The position numbers and the translations under genes are program-made. Below, piece after piece: positions 31,541 through 43,000 of a stretch of 64,000 nt of DNA (the first letter of the stretch is position 1; each line of letters begins with the position of its first letter). The stretch lies in assembly GCF_026914185.1 (NCBI RefSeq), contig NC_070573.1, forward strand, positions 4,271,501 through 4,335,500, given 5' to 3'. The notes under the pieces were generated by a model that was given only the letters and a program-made list of their open reading frames with translations, was not told the origin of the DNA and ran no database searches. This stretch comes from Puccinia triticina (Eukaryota; Basidiomycota; Pucciniomycetes; Pucciniales; Pucciniaceae).

Positions 31541-31770
31541 GGTGTTCAAAGTTGAAATCATAAAATTTTCAATTAAGGTGTTCAAAGTTGAAATCATGAA
31601 ATTTTTGAATCATAAAATCATAAAATCATAAAACTTTTGGGTGATAATTTTTTATGTACAATTTTCAAACTATTGCTCTGTTTTGAGTGTTTTGGTGGTA
31701 CATATTTTTTCTGCTTAAAATTTTATGATTTTATGGTGTTATGATTTTATGCAAGTCAACTTTGAACACC
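31541..31770. mobile_element. Small inverted-repeat element with TTAA target duplication
   Basis: Ends GGTGTTCAAAGTTGA and its exact reverse complement, flanked by TTAA on both sides (31537-31540 and 31771-31774). TTAA is the piggyBac-type target, but shorter readings (TA, TTA) also fit. A second copy of the left end lies at 31577. The interior is AT-rich with repeats of AAATCATAAAATC. No coding sequence. Confidence 0.65.
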
Positions 31771-31774
31771 TTAA

Positions 31775-31910
31775 AAAACATGAAATCGTAAAACTTTCAA
31801 GTGATGATTTCATGTGTACCATTCTAGAAATTTTGCTGTAATTTGAGTGTTTGGGTGGTACATATTTTTTTCAGCTCAGAATTTTATGATTTTGTGGTGT
31901 TATGATTTTA
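31775..31910. repeat. Second, truncated copy of the TTAA-type element interior
   Basis: It matches 31610-31751 of the neighbouring element (GTGTTTGGGTGGTACATATT, then ATTTTGTGGTGTTATGATTT) and breaks off at A31910. There the Helitron end begins. In the intact copy the next base is T, so the Helitron went in between A and T. Confidence 0.7.
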
Positions 31911-32874
31911 CTAGAGTCCAGGGGCGGCTACGCCGCCCTGTCCTAACCTCTCTCCACTTCAAGAAACCTGTACAATGTTATCAGTATAATTATTACCTAA
32001 AAATAATCTTTTTTACAACATTTATCACTTTAGCTTGGTCTTGTTCAGCCAGCTGGACTACCAATAAGTTAGACACATTCCATACACGGGAGAGACCTAC
32101 ATACAACTGTCCATGTGCAAAGACCTGATTCCTGAGTACTAAAGCAACCCGCCTCATACTTTGACCCTGACATTTGTTTATAGTCATTGCAAAGGCCAAG
32201 GCTACAGGGAATTGATACCTATAAAATGATACCTTGACGTAAGAGTCACCCTCGTGCAGGAGGGTTATTTTTGGAATAGACACCTCTTTGCCTTTGTGAG
32301 GTCCGGTCAAAATACGTCCACCCAGAGTGTTCCTAGTTACGCGCAAAAGCACCAGCCTATATGCCGTTGCACAGGCCATCTTCAATGCTTAAATTTCTCA
32401 ACAGCACCACAGGAATACCGGCCTTGACTTTTAAATTGTTGTCAAGAAAACCCGGAAAATTTATTTTGGCTAATGCCTTGGGCTGTAAAGTCGTATCCAT
32501 CGCCTTGTCGTTTGGCCTATCTATGGATATAGACTCCAATTCCTCTCCAGGAATAGCCCTCAACATGTGATCATTGATACACTTCGAGTCCAAATTCAAC
32601 GGAGTCAGGATACATTGTTCGGCCATATAATTCGCATACGTCGCAATGTCATTCCTACGCTTCGAATTGATATCTTGAAAACACCACTCCATTCCCCTCT
32701 TTTCACAGGCCGACGGAGTTCCAAAGGTCTCTAAGTTGACGCTGGATAAAGACACTCAAGCAATGTCAGTTTCCTGCAGTAAACCTTCCCCTATCTGCAG
32801 AAGATGATCCGCATATTCTTTATTTGCTCCAGAATCGTGTCCAGTGCCTATGCCCAGCCAGACGTTATCCTTCA
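31911..32874 (-). pseudogene. Helitron Rep/Hel, C-terminal helicase part, plus 3' terminus
   Basis: On the minus strand the coding sequence reads GIGTGHDSGANKEYADHLLQ, then GIPVVLLRNLSIEDGLCNG, VTRNTLGGRILTGPHKGKEV, PVALAFAMTINKCQGQSM and FAHGQLYVGLSRVWN. These are the last motifs of the Pif1-like helicase of Helitron RepHel proteins. It is broken by an in-frame TGA near 32758 and a frameshift after GLCNG (about 32365). The element 3' end is clear: a GC hairpin (GGGCGGCGTAGCCGCCC) followed by CTGGACTCTAG, with CTAG at 31914-31911, and T as the next base on that strand. The 5' side is cut at 32874 by a Harbinger-like insertion and resumes at 53977. Confidence 0.88.
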
Positions 32875-33417
32875 GGCCCCGTTTGGACGCCCGGTGTGAT
32901 ATGATAAATCACATAATAATATACATAACACAAAAGTGAAAAGCCAATTGTCATAAAATCAATTATGCAACCAGCACATTTATGACAGGTCTGTTTGGCG
33001 CGTCCACTCAATAATCATATAGTACTCATTTATTACAAGTCTGTTTGGCAAACCAAAATTCACTCGGTGTCATACACACTCATCACCATCCCTCACAATG
33101 TTGCCTCCCAGCATGCTTCAAAAAAAAAACAGTACCAGCTTGGACAAAAGAGGATGGCACTTTTCATCATTATCCTGATTGGCCTCCGTCAGTAAAGATG
33201 GCCCTGTGGGACCCGGGTACCGGTTGGCACCCGGGTACCAGGTTGAAATTTGGCTGAAATCAGGTACCAAGTACCACACCTGGCACCTCTGAGCGGGTAC
33301 TGGCGGTACCTCCGACGGGTACCAGCGGTACTTACAGCCAAAAATGTAGTAAAAAAAATTTAAACATATATATTCAACTACCACACATACAGACTATATA
33401 CAGATTGTTGAGTGCTA

Positions 33418-34575
33418 TCACTCGTCAAGTACTATCACGTTTCTCTTGCCTTTCTTCTGCATCTTCTGATTTTCTTTAGCTCCTTTTTTCCACTGCGCCA
33501 AGACACCCTCTTGGATTTTATTGTTCTTTGAATAGAAAGCAACAGCCATGCCCCTGCTCAGCGATTGGGGTGCAAGTCTGTGCCTATTTGACGTCACGTA
33601 ATCGCGCCCAAAGCTGAAGGCCCGCTTGACATCAACCAATGTTGCTAGGAATTTAAGACAATCAATGATCCGGGCCAACGATTCGTGCAATTGGGATAGC
33701 TATTGCTCACCTGGACAGCTTGAAATATCTAGTGCCATATGCACCAGTCCCCCATGCATGTTTCCTAAAGCCTTCTGTTTCACCCACCAATCCAAAGGAT
33801 TCACCGGATCACCATCCTCAAGAATAAGTGCGCCATTGAGCCACATATCAAACGGGTCACATGAGCTGAGGCTACCTCGGTCTGCAGCAGCATTTCCCAG
33901 GCGGGCAAGCATGGAAGTCTTGGGCTAAAAATCAAAGTTCATTAATTTGATTGTTTAAACCACATAACATTTGTGTCAAATAACTTACCTTGGCGCTTGG
34001 AGTTGGTGCAGTGGTGGTAGGGATCACTCGTGGCTTGTAATGTGAGACCCACATGTCACGTGCAAGTCAAATAGCTTCGGCTATCCATTCAGGCTCCCAG
34101 TGAGTAAGCTTGAAGTACTCGTCGCGAAAAGAAGGGTGCAGCACTGGGGAAGAAGTAATTTTAGTAAAAAAGAAAAGAGGAACAGAAAGAAAATCAAAAA
34201 CCAAGGGGAAACAAACTTACATATTGCAATTCTATAAAGAGGAGAGGAATCAGTCAAGCTGTAGTACTTGTTCACCTTCTTTAAGCCAATTCGACAGGCA
34301 TTTCTCAATGCAGGAGGATATTTGGTGTTCTTGATGGCAGTAGATAGATGTTCAGTGATCTGATCAATGAATAAAACTACATTGGCCAATCAAGCCGAGC
34401 CAGCTACCAACATTTGCAATGTTATTTCGTAGAACAAATCGAGTACATGGACCAAATCGCGGGCCAAATTGAAATCGGATTGGTCCACATGGTACTTGCG
34501 TCGAACACTGTGTTTTTTATGACGCTGCCACTCTGGACTTTCAAAGAGATTGATTGGTTAGCAGATGATCATTTG
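33418..34575 (-). pseudogene. hAT transposase, C-terminal part
   Basis: Minus strand, with several exons or breaks. It includes VVLFIDQITEHLSTAIKNTK and NKYYSLTDSSPLYRIAICK (34389-34200), DPFDMWLNGALILEDGDP (about 33860) and the hAT dimerisation module VKRAFSFGRDYVTSNRHRLA with LSRGMAVAFYSKN (33630-33520). The basic end KKGAKENQKMQKKGKR closes it, with the stop near 33418. An in-frame TGA precedes the VVLFID block (34390-34395), so the gene looks inactive, besides being split by the copia insertion. Confidence 0.8.
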
Positions 34576-34580
34576 ATGAT

Positions 34581-35060
34581 TAAGAGAGTTTGAGGCGAAA
34601 CTAGAGGATGTATTTCTGTCAGACAGGTGAACAAGAAAGAGACAAAGACAAAGAACAAAGAAAAAGAAAGAGAGACAGAAATATACCTAGAGGATCTAGA
34701 TGGAAAAGCTACGGCAAGCAGAAGACAAAAAAAAAAAAAACAACAGAAAACAGGCTAGAGAAGAGACTGAGAAAAGAGATCGGTCAGTGAGAGAACAAGA
34801 CTAGCCAGAAACATGAGGTAGAGAAAGAGATGAGGTACCACTACTCTGAACTCTAGCAGCGGTGATCCCGTGACAGCGACAACGACGATGATTGATTTGA
34901 TTGTTGGTTCGTTCGCTAGTGTGTCGGATTGAGTTGGTTCCAGGCGGGATGAGGAACCAGACTAAGGGAGCGGGCGGGCTCAAGCTGAGTTGGCAAATTG
35001 AGAGCACGTGAGAGCACGGGCGCGCATTTGCGCGCACAATCACAAACTTGAAATCTGACA
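34581..35060 (-). repeat. 3' LTR of the copia element
   Basis: 480 bp. It aligns end to end with 49300-49778. The differences noted include the length of an A run near 34730 and a few substitutions (for example near 34801, 34878, 34902 and 34983). Confidence 0.9.
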
Positions 35061-35071
35061 CTCCCACATGC

Positions 35072-37219
35072 TCATTGCCGGTCAGGCGATGAGCACAGAA
35101 GATGGAGACCCCTGAGCGCTCGTTTAATTGAAACTTTGCCAACCGCTTTGGTTAAGAAGTCGGCGAGCATGAGACTTGAGGGAACATATTGTAACTTGAT
35201 GGCCTTGATTTTGATTTCGCGTTGTACAAAGTGATGACGAAGCGCCATGTGTTTTGTTTTGTAGTTTGAGTGATTTGACGCGTCATTTGCAAGCGCTATG
35301 GCGCCTTGATTATCGTCAAATATTGTTGTCGGCCCCGGAGGTTTGATGTTGAAGATCTTCTTCAGGAGGGTCTTGATCCACATGATCTCTTTGGTTATGT
35401 CACCGAGAGACTTATATTTGGCTTCTGTCGACGATAGTGATAGCGTGGGTTGTTTCTTGGACTTCCACAATATGACATTGCCATTAAACAGCACCAAATT
35501 CCCCGATACCGATTGCCGCGACTCAGGGCACGATGCCCAGTCCGCGTCTGCGTAGCCCACCAGGACACTCTCTTCTTGAGAAGTTTGATTAAATTGAAGT
35601 CCAACGTCTCTTGTGCCTTTGAGATACCTGAAGACTTGAACACCTGCCTCCCAGTGTGTGAGCCCCGGTTGATTGAGAAACTGAGACAAGGAGCTAACAG
35701 CAAAAGTTATGTCGGGTCGGGTTGTTACGCTAAGGTAGTTGAGTGCCCCTACCAGAGACCGGTAGTTGTTCCCCGTCTCCAAGAGTTTTATCCGCTCCTC
35801 CTTTGAGGCCTTCACCAGATGACCTCCCGGTTTAATTGGTGTGGACGCCGGATGGAGATGTTGGATGTTGAATCTTTCCAATTGTGAGTCGATGTAATGG
35901 CCCTGTGAAAGCGTGACCGACCCTGGCTCCTGAATTACATTCATGCCGAGTAACAGGCTTGATTCGCCTAGATATTTTATTTGAAACTTTGATCTGACCT
36001 CAGCCTTGAAGACTTCCGGATCCTTGCTGAAAATGGCCAAATCGTCCACATGTAGGTAGAGAAAAGTCCCTTTTCGCCAGAACACACAAGGCTCCGTGTC
36101 GCATCGTCGAAAGCCAATTTGAAAGAGCCACTCGGTGAGAGTCCGGTGCCAAGCGTTTGGAGCCTGTTTTAGGCCGTACATAGCCCTCTTCAACTTGAGA
36201 ACATGGCCGGACGGTACCGTCACCCCTGGCGGCGGGTTGATGTAGATGTCCTCATCCAGCGGTGCGTTTAGGAATGCGCTCTTGATGTCAATTTGGTGGA
36301 ATTTGAGATTGTGTTGAAGGGCGTGGATGATGAGTAGTCTCAGCGACACCATCTTGCCGGTTGGTGCGTAAGTGACAAAATAATCTTTTCCTTTGATTTG
36401 CTGAAATCCCTGAGCGCACAACCTAGCTTTGTACTCGATGGGCACGTGTAGTTGGTCTTTCTTCACTTTGAAAACCCATGTACAATTGATACATTTTTGT
36501 CCGGTTTCTTTTTGTACGATGATCCACACATCATGGTCTTCCATGTTTGTGATTTCCTTATCAATCGCCTTTTTCCAGAAGGACGAGTTTGGTGAATTGA
36601 TGGCCTGTATGTACGAGAGTGGGGTGTCTGATTCTTCAATTTTTGAAAGATACACCAGTACGGCGTTCCCTCTTCTATCGACATTGAGGATGTTGTCAGT
36701 CGATATAGTGCTGCTGATCTCCTTAGGTGCTAGTCTGACCGGCTCCGACATGACATCCGTCGTTGTTGCTGGGAGAGAGATTGGTGCCGCCTGTTCCTGA
36801 GACGAATCTGCCTCCAATGGTTGCACGGGACTTTCCAACACTCCCTCATCAGTCTCGTCCTCAAGCATCTCTTCGTCCTCATCGACCTCGTAGAGATCTT
36901 CCTCCGCGCTGGGCAACTGACCAGCCAGACCTGGAAACGACTCTTTGTCAAACCTCACGTTTCGACTGATGGAGACCTTCTTCGACAAGAACTTATATAT
37001 GCGATATGACGAGAAGTCATTTTCGTAACCCAGCATTATTCCTCGCTCCCCTGTAGGAAGAAGCTTGAATGTCCGTCGCTCCTTTGGAATGAGCAAGAAC
37101 GTGGAGCATCCAAACGGCCTCAGGACATCGAGATTAACTTGCCGTCCAGTCCAGACTTCATAAGGGATGATATTCCTCCGAGTAGAGGAGGGCGTAAGAT
37201 TTGCCAGCTGAGTTGCCGT
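35072..37219 (-). CDS. Copia Pol, second part (end of integrase, reverse transcriptase, RNase H)
   Basis: Open from the gypsy A border to the stop at 35072. It starts inside the integrase C-terminal region (RNIIPYEVWTGRQVNLDVLR, FGCSTFLLIPKERR), then has an acidic linker. Reverse transcriptase shows WVFKVKKDQ, YAPTGKMVSLRLL, AMYGLKQAPNAWHR and the active-site block LYLHVDDLAIFS. RNase H shows YADADWASCPESRQ, LSSTEAKYKSLGD (the usual EAEY is EAKY) and DDNQGAIALANDASN, ending MLADFLTKAVGK. No stop interrupts this part. It continues the frame of 47388-49200 once gypsy A and one copy of its 4-bp duplication are removed. The element as it stands cannot make a full polyprotein. Confidence 0.9.
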   Translation of the reverse strand, partial: TATQLANLTPSSTRRNIIPYEVWTGRQVNLDVLRPFGCSTFLLIPKERRTFKLLPTGERGIMLGYENDFSSYRIYKFLSKKVSISRNVRFDKESFPGLAGQLPSAEEDLYEVDEDEEMLEDETDEGVLESPVQPLEADSSQEQAAPISLPATTTDVMSEPVRLAPKEISSTISTDNILNVDRRGNAVLVYLSKIEESDTPLSYIQAINSPNSSFWKKAIDKEITNMEDHDVWIIVQKETGQKCINCTWVFKVKKDQLHVPIEYKARLCAQGFQQIKGKDYFVTYAPTGKMVSLRLLIIHALQHNLKFHQIDIKSAFLNAPLDEDIYINPPPGVTVPSGHVLKLKRAMYGLKQAPNAWHRTLTEWLFQIGFRRCDTEPCVFWRKGTFLYLHVDDLAIFSKDPEVFKAEVRSKFQIKYLGESSLLLGMNVIQEPGSVTLSQGHYIDSQLERFNIQHLHPASTPIKPGGHLVKASKEERIKLLETGNNYRSLVGALNYLSVTTRPDITFAVSSLSQFLNQPGLTHWEAGVQVFRYLKGTRDVGLQFNQTSQEESVLVGYADADWASCPESRQSVSGNLVLFNGNVILWKSKKQPTLSLSSTEAKYKSLGDITKEIMWIKTLLKKIFNIKPPGPTTIFDDNQGAIALANDASNHSNYKTKHMALRHHFVQREIKIKAIKLQYVPSSLMLADFLTKAVGKVSIKRALRGLHLLCSSPDRQ

Positions 37220-38183
37220 TGTGGAACTACTCAAGGGGGAGAATAGAGCTTGGAAGGGAAATGGATAGCAACACTAGTACTAATGTAAGCTATGCAAGGG
37301 TGCTGATGAGGCTGCCTTCCTGACTAATGCTGAGGGGATGAGAGTAACACTAAGAAAAAGAAGAAAAAGGTGTGGCTGATTTCTGCTTGATCTTAGGAGC
37401 TAGTACTATGAGCTTTAACTACTGACTACTGAGGGTAAGAGAGTTGGAGGAGTGATGAGAGTGGGGAATGCAATGGCAAGGTTTAATGGCAAGGGGTTGA
37501 TGAGAATGGGCACTTATAATTTCTGTATCTAAAATTATCTATAAATTCTGCATAAGGTACAAGTGAAGGGGGAAGGACAGTTCTTATACAAAAGGAAGGA
37601 TGAGCACAGAAAATGAGGAGTTCTGGCTATGGGAATAAAGGAATGTACAAATGGGGAAGAGTGATGTGAACATAGTAACAGTTTGTAATAATGAGCAATG
37701 CTGAAAAGGGAATGCTGGTTATGGGAATAAAAGAATGTACTAATGGGGAAGAGTGATGAGAACATAGTAACAACTTGTAATGATGAGCACTACTGAAAGG
37801 GGTAAGCACAGATCCAATGATGTAATGTCTACAATAGGCATAGAACATAATGAGTAATGTATGTAAAGGTTTTAGTATGTGAGAATATATCTGTAAAAAG
37901 AATGTAATGAAATGATTCCAGTAAGTTACTAATGAAATGAATATTGTAACTAATGAAGACTGTAGGTTTTCTGTAAGTCTTATATCCTCTATAACTACTG
38001 AACCATTGAAGATAAGGGGGTACTATGTATGAGTGACTATAGGTGAAATTTGGCGTAGAATCTGAATATGCAATAATAATGAGGTATTTGTGAAGGGTTT
38101 ATGGGGAAATGGGTAATGTAATGATGAATATATGTAAAGGAAAGCAATAAAATACTACTTATGGTTTGGAATGGAGCACCACA
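37220..38183 (-). repeat. 3' LTR of gypsy A
   Basis: 964 bp, the same length as the other LTR and nearly identical to it. Open frames inside it are chance. Confidence 0.93.
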
Positions 38184-38210
38184 TCCTCCCCCAACTTATT
38201 GTCTGTCCCC
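38184..38210 (-). other. 3' polypurine tract of gypsy A
   Basis: On the element strand GGGGACAGACAATAAGTTGG runs into GGGAGGA, immediately before the 3' LTR. This is the expected place for the plus-strand primer of reverse transcription. A close copy lies inside pol (41911-41941). Confidence 0.75.
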
Positions 38211-38254
38211 AGGCAATGCACCAAAGAGAAAGGTGATCCAGAATGAGTTGAAGA

Positions 38255-38535
38255 GTGTTGAGTCCAAGAGTCCAAAGTCCAAAGTCCAGTGTTCCTCCTC
38301 CAAAAGGTGAAATCCAAAGTCCTGAGTAGTAGTCCAAATCCAGAGTCCAGGGTCCAAAGCCAAAGAGAAAGAATCCAGTATCCAAAGCCAAATAGAATCC
38401 AAGTATAATCCAAGTCCAGTGTATCTGAGTCCAAGGTATCCAAGTCCAATCCAAAGTCCAATAGTCCTATGTATCCAGAGTATCCATAGTCCAGTATCCA
38501 ATCCAAAGAGTCCAGTATCCAAAAGAAGGTCCAAT
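38255..38535. repeat. Degenerate minisatellite of TCCAAAGTCCAGT-type units
   Basis: Irregular repeats of TCCAAAGTCC, AGTCCAGTATCC and GAGTCCA in the 3' non-coding part of gypsy A. The minus-strand frames rich in Leu-Asp-Trp come from this repeat. Confidence 0.8.
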
Positions 38536-40041
38536 TATCAATGAGGGGTGAATGTTTAAGAAGATCTAACTCTGCTGAAGGCAATATCCTTGAGACAGAC
38601 ACATATTAGACTAATTTCCACTCTGATGAATACAATAATTTTCCCGCCTAACTGAGGCTAAGGAAGAGCAATGCAATGATGATGATGATTGATGGGGTTG
38701 ATAATTGTAGTTTCTGAAGGTTTGTGAATGATTTGGGGTTGAATAACTGAGTTTCTGAGTGTCTGAATATATAATGTAGAGTCCTTTGAAGAGAATTTGA
38801 AATCCAGGGAGATTGATAAACTGTCCAAGGAATGTTATTGATCCAATGGGGTGGTTTCTGAAATTGTCCCAGCAGTAACTAGAAGTTCAACTAAGCTCTT
38901 AACAGGCCTGGATAAATCAAAAGGGATGAATGAATTATCTAAAAGCCACACGCCAGTACTACTAGTTTGCCTAATTAATCCTCTGTGTGCATCATAAGTG
39001 ATTAGCTGGCACCTCCTGATGGTGTGACCACTCTGAAAGCAATATAAACATCTATAATTCCTGTGTTGGGAGGAGGTTGGATAAGGCTGAATTCTCAGAA
39101 TGGAGTCAGTGGTGGAAGTAACCATGATGGGTAGAAGAATAGATGGAAAGAATGATTGATTGATGATGATGATGATGATGATCCCCGAAAAATGATTGGT
39201 ATTCAGGAGTGAATGAATGATGTTTCCAATAAAGGATCCTTCCAGATGATAAGGAATGAATGAATTCATGGATGGATGGATAATGTGGAAAGAATCAAGA
39301 ATTCATCATCATGGGAGAGTGAATGATTGATGGTTCCTGTTCAGTACTGTACACTTTGGAATTCAATTATTTTGACGAAAAAAAAGTTTTAATTTCGCCC
39401 AGATGGGGAATGGAACGTGTGCCCATGCGCGTGTACTGTCGAAAGAGGGGTCCTGATGTCTGAGCGGGGGCTCCATGCGGGAGGCGCGCGTGCAGAACGC
39501 CAAAAAAAGAAAGAGAATGGTAGACCTGTATCTTCAGAACGGCTCAATGAATTTTCTTGAACCAAGCCCATTCGAAAGAGCCGATTCCATAGATCAAAAT
39601 GGTATATACTAATTATTTTTAAGGGTTGATTATCGATTGTGTAGGGCCGGTTAAAGATCCAAGCGAAATCCGCGGGCGCGCATAGTAGTAACACCGCGTA
39701 AATATAAGGCGATATGATTTTTGGGTATAACTTGGATTTCCGTCGATGAAAAGTTCTAATTCCGGGCTCATTAGAAAGGCAAGAAGCAGCGGATGAATAG
39801 ACAACCGAGCAATATTAAAGATTAATTCGGCCGATGGGCAGCCGTGAATGCTGAATGAAAACCGTAAGTGAGTCCGTGGAAATACTAGGGGAACTTTGAG
39901 CGCGTATAACTTTTGAACCACTCGATAGGATGAGCTGGAACCGAGTTCAAATGAAAGGCAAGATCGGAAAGATCCTTTCTGAAACCGGGAATATTAATTT
40001 TGTGACCGGCCGAGGGGTTGTTGAAGCCGTTCAGAGTATCA

Positions 40042-43000
40042 TTATGATTTCCCGCGGTTTTCATCATATAGGAGTTGAAAGAAGATGAATACCTGATGAA
40101 ATAATCTTAAGGTAACGCCAAGGAGCTGTCCGATTAGACTCCTGAAGCTGGCAATTCGACTGAAAAAGGTTATAGGCGAAAAGAATGACGTGAAAGCGAT
40201 CCAAAAGCAATCCCAAGAATCAATTAAACTGGGTCGAACACCAGAGTCAACATTAAGAAAATGAAAGAGAATCCGCGCCACACGATTCTGAGCGGTGAAG
40301 GCGTCCATAGTGACGTCATAAAGCGGAGAAGGAATGGTATCTATAAGGTCCAAGTCATTGGTTAACGGAAAGTTCCCGTTATCGCTGTTTGTTTTCCGTA
40401 ATGTTTTCCTCCAGCGCCACTTCCACACGATATCCCGTTTTCCATTCGTCAAGCGCACTTGGCCGTAGACAACGTCCACGCATATAACTCCGGCATGCGG
40501 AACAGTTTCAAACCCGAAGAAATCTACACCTTGCGCCACTTTATCCAGCAAGGACTCCTCGCCTTCGCTCGTGAGGACCTTGACAACCCAATTGCCGCGC
40601 GAAACGCACGCCTGAGGTTGTATAACCAATTTCACGACGCCTTTGCACATGTATGTCGAGTGGATTCTGGAGTGGTATTCCTTGACATGAGTTGCAGCAA
40701 ACCTTCTGGCCAATTCTGTGCCATCCAATTCTTCCAAGATGTAAGATCCTCCTGGGTTTTGAGCCTTGATTCTGTAAGGGCCATTCCATTTATTTTCAAA
40801 GAGCTTGCCAAACTGAGAGTCCAAAGATTTATTATACACTACTACTAATTGACCTTTCTTTAGTGGCTGCCTTGATGTTTTCTTCTTGTTCCAATAGTCC
40901 ACAGAGTTCTTCCTGGAATCCATAAGCTGCTGGTGTGCTTGCTGCAAGATGGTATCCCTGTTTTCAAGCTGCTGAGTCCTAGCCAATAAAAGATCCTGAG
41001 TTGATTCTACCTTTGACCAATCCACTCCAAAGAAGGTTTCCAATTCTAGGTCAATGGGTAAGATGGGAGGCTGTCCAAGAACTAGTTCATAAGGTGAGTA
41101 ACCAGTTGATCTTTTGGTGGAAATTCTGTCTGCAAATAAAACTAAAGGTAAATAATTCCTCCACTTCTTGCCTTCTTTTCCACAGAGCTTGACCAAGGTA
41201 TCCTTAATTGCCTGATGTCCTCTTTCTACCATACCATTTGCTTCAGGATAATAAGGGGTGGTGACTTTGATTTTGATTCCAGATTCCAGAAGGGATTTTT
41301 GAAATTGTTGTCCAAATTCAGAGCCTCCATCCACAGTGACTGACCAAGGGGCTCCATATCTGTAGATCCAGTTGTCCAAGAACCACTGAGAGATTTTCTT
41401 TGCTTGAATCTTTTCTAGTCCAACTGCTTCTACCCATCCAGAAAGGTCATCTCTTGCAATTACCAGGTATTTCCATTTGCCAGCTTTGATGTGAACTGTA
41501 TCCAAACTGACTCTTCCAAAGATGGTTGCTGCTCCTGTAGGTTTCTTGGGTTCCATTGGCAATTTTGAACTCCTCTTCTGGCAAGCTTCACAAGACTGGA
41601 CCCACTTGGTAACACCTCTCTTGAGACCTGGCCACCAAAATCTGAGTTTAATCCTTCTGTAGGTTTCAACAATACCTCTGTGGCCTAAGGATTCATGAAG
41701 GGAATTGAGGATGGACTTCTGAGCTGAAGGGGAGGTGACTACTATCTGGGAAAATGGTTTGTTGATCCTGTGCAAGACTCCATTGGAAAGGAAAAAGTTG
41801 GCTGATTTGTGCAAAATTTGCTTGAATTCCAGGCTGCTGCATCCTGGAGGTTTGTTCATGGTTGAAAGGTATTCCTGGAGGTGCTTCCAGATTCCTTGCT
41901 GCAAGTTGCTTACCCCCTCCCCCAACTGAGCTGATGTCCCCAGAAGCAGGCCAAAAGAAGAGTGTTTAGTTCCAAATCCAGGGTGAGGCTTGATCCAGGT
42001 TTCATCTTCATCAAAGCTAGGGCAGTCATCCTCATCAGAATCAGGAGGTCTTCTGGAGAGTCCATCAGGTAAGGTGAAGGTTTTCCCAGGAGTGTGAACA
42101 AGGTCATAGGAGAATAACTGAATAAATCCAATCCATCTGTTCATAGGGGCATTGGGAAGTGAAGGGTTGTTGATCATTCCAATAAGGCACTGGGCATCCA
42201 CTCTGAGTTGAAAATGTTGACCCCACAGTTTGGTTTGAAGTTTCTTGAGGATCTTGGCAACACCACAGAGTTCTAATTTGGATTGTGAGTACTTTGATTC
42301 CCTGGGTGAAAAGACTACTGACTCATATAACACAGGCCTATCCAATCCATCAGAATCCTGTTGAGTAAGAACAGCACCTGCAGCAATAACACTGGAGTCC
42401 ACTGAGAGTTTGATTAAGCCAGCATCAGGTCCATAGTCCAATTTCTTTAGGGTGATATCAGTTCCAACAATCCTTTTAAGGTCCTCAAAGGCATCCTGGC
42501 AATCTTCAGTCCAATCCCAAGAGGAGTCCTTCCTGGTGAGTCTTCTGAGTGGAGCAGTAATGGTTGAGTAATTTTTAATGAACACTCTAACATATACACA
42601 GATACCTAGGAATCCTCTGACATCTGAAGGAGTGGTGGGAGTTGGCCAGGTTTCAATTTTGTTGAGCTTCTTGATGGATATCCTTCTGCCTTCCTTACAA
42701 ACCACATGGCCAACCAGATCCAGAGCAGGTACACAGCAAGCGAATTTCTTCCCAGAGATGGTGAGTCCAGCTTCTTCAATCCTGAAAAGAATCCTTTCCA
42801 GAGTAATGGCATATTCATAGATAAATCTTCTGATCTGGGGGTTGTCCTTTAGAGTTTCTTCATTGTAGTCAGAGGTTGGTCCCTTTATACCTCCATCATC
42901 CACAAAGATTCCCATATGTTGAGGTAATTCATCCTGGAGTATCCACATCATTTGGGCCTGGTAAACTGCAACTGAATTGGTGGCTCCTTGGGGTAATCTG

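Noticed and set aside
37535..37848. Small minus-strand frames within the gypsy LTRs (also at 46739-47052 and 54337-54851)
   Set aside because: They occur in every LTR copy, start nowhere sensible and have no motifs; LTR sequence.
38155..38602. Leu/Asp/Trp/Thr-rich minus-strand frames
   Set aside because: Readings of the TCCAAAGTCCAGT minisatellite in the non-coding 3' region of gypsy A.
40042..40660. Taking the last 208 codons of gypsy A pol as a real extra Pol domain
   Set aside because: The antisense reading is better conserved between copies and has introns; the sense extension has no recognised domain and exists only after loss of the GT-AG segment.
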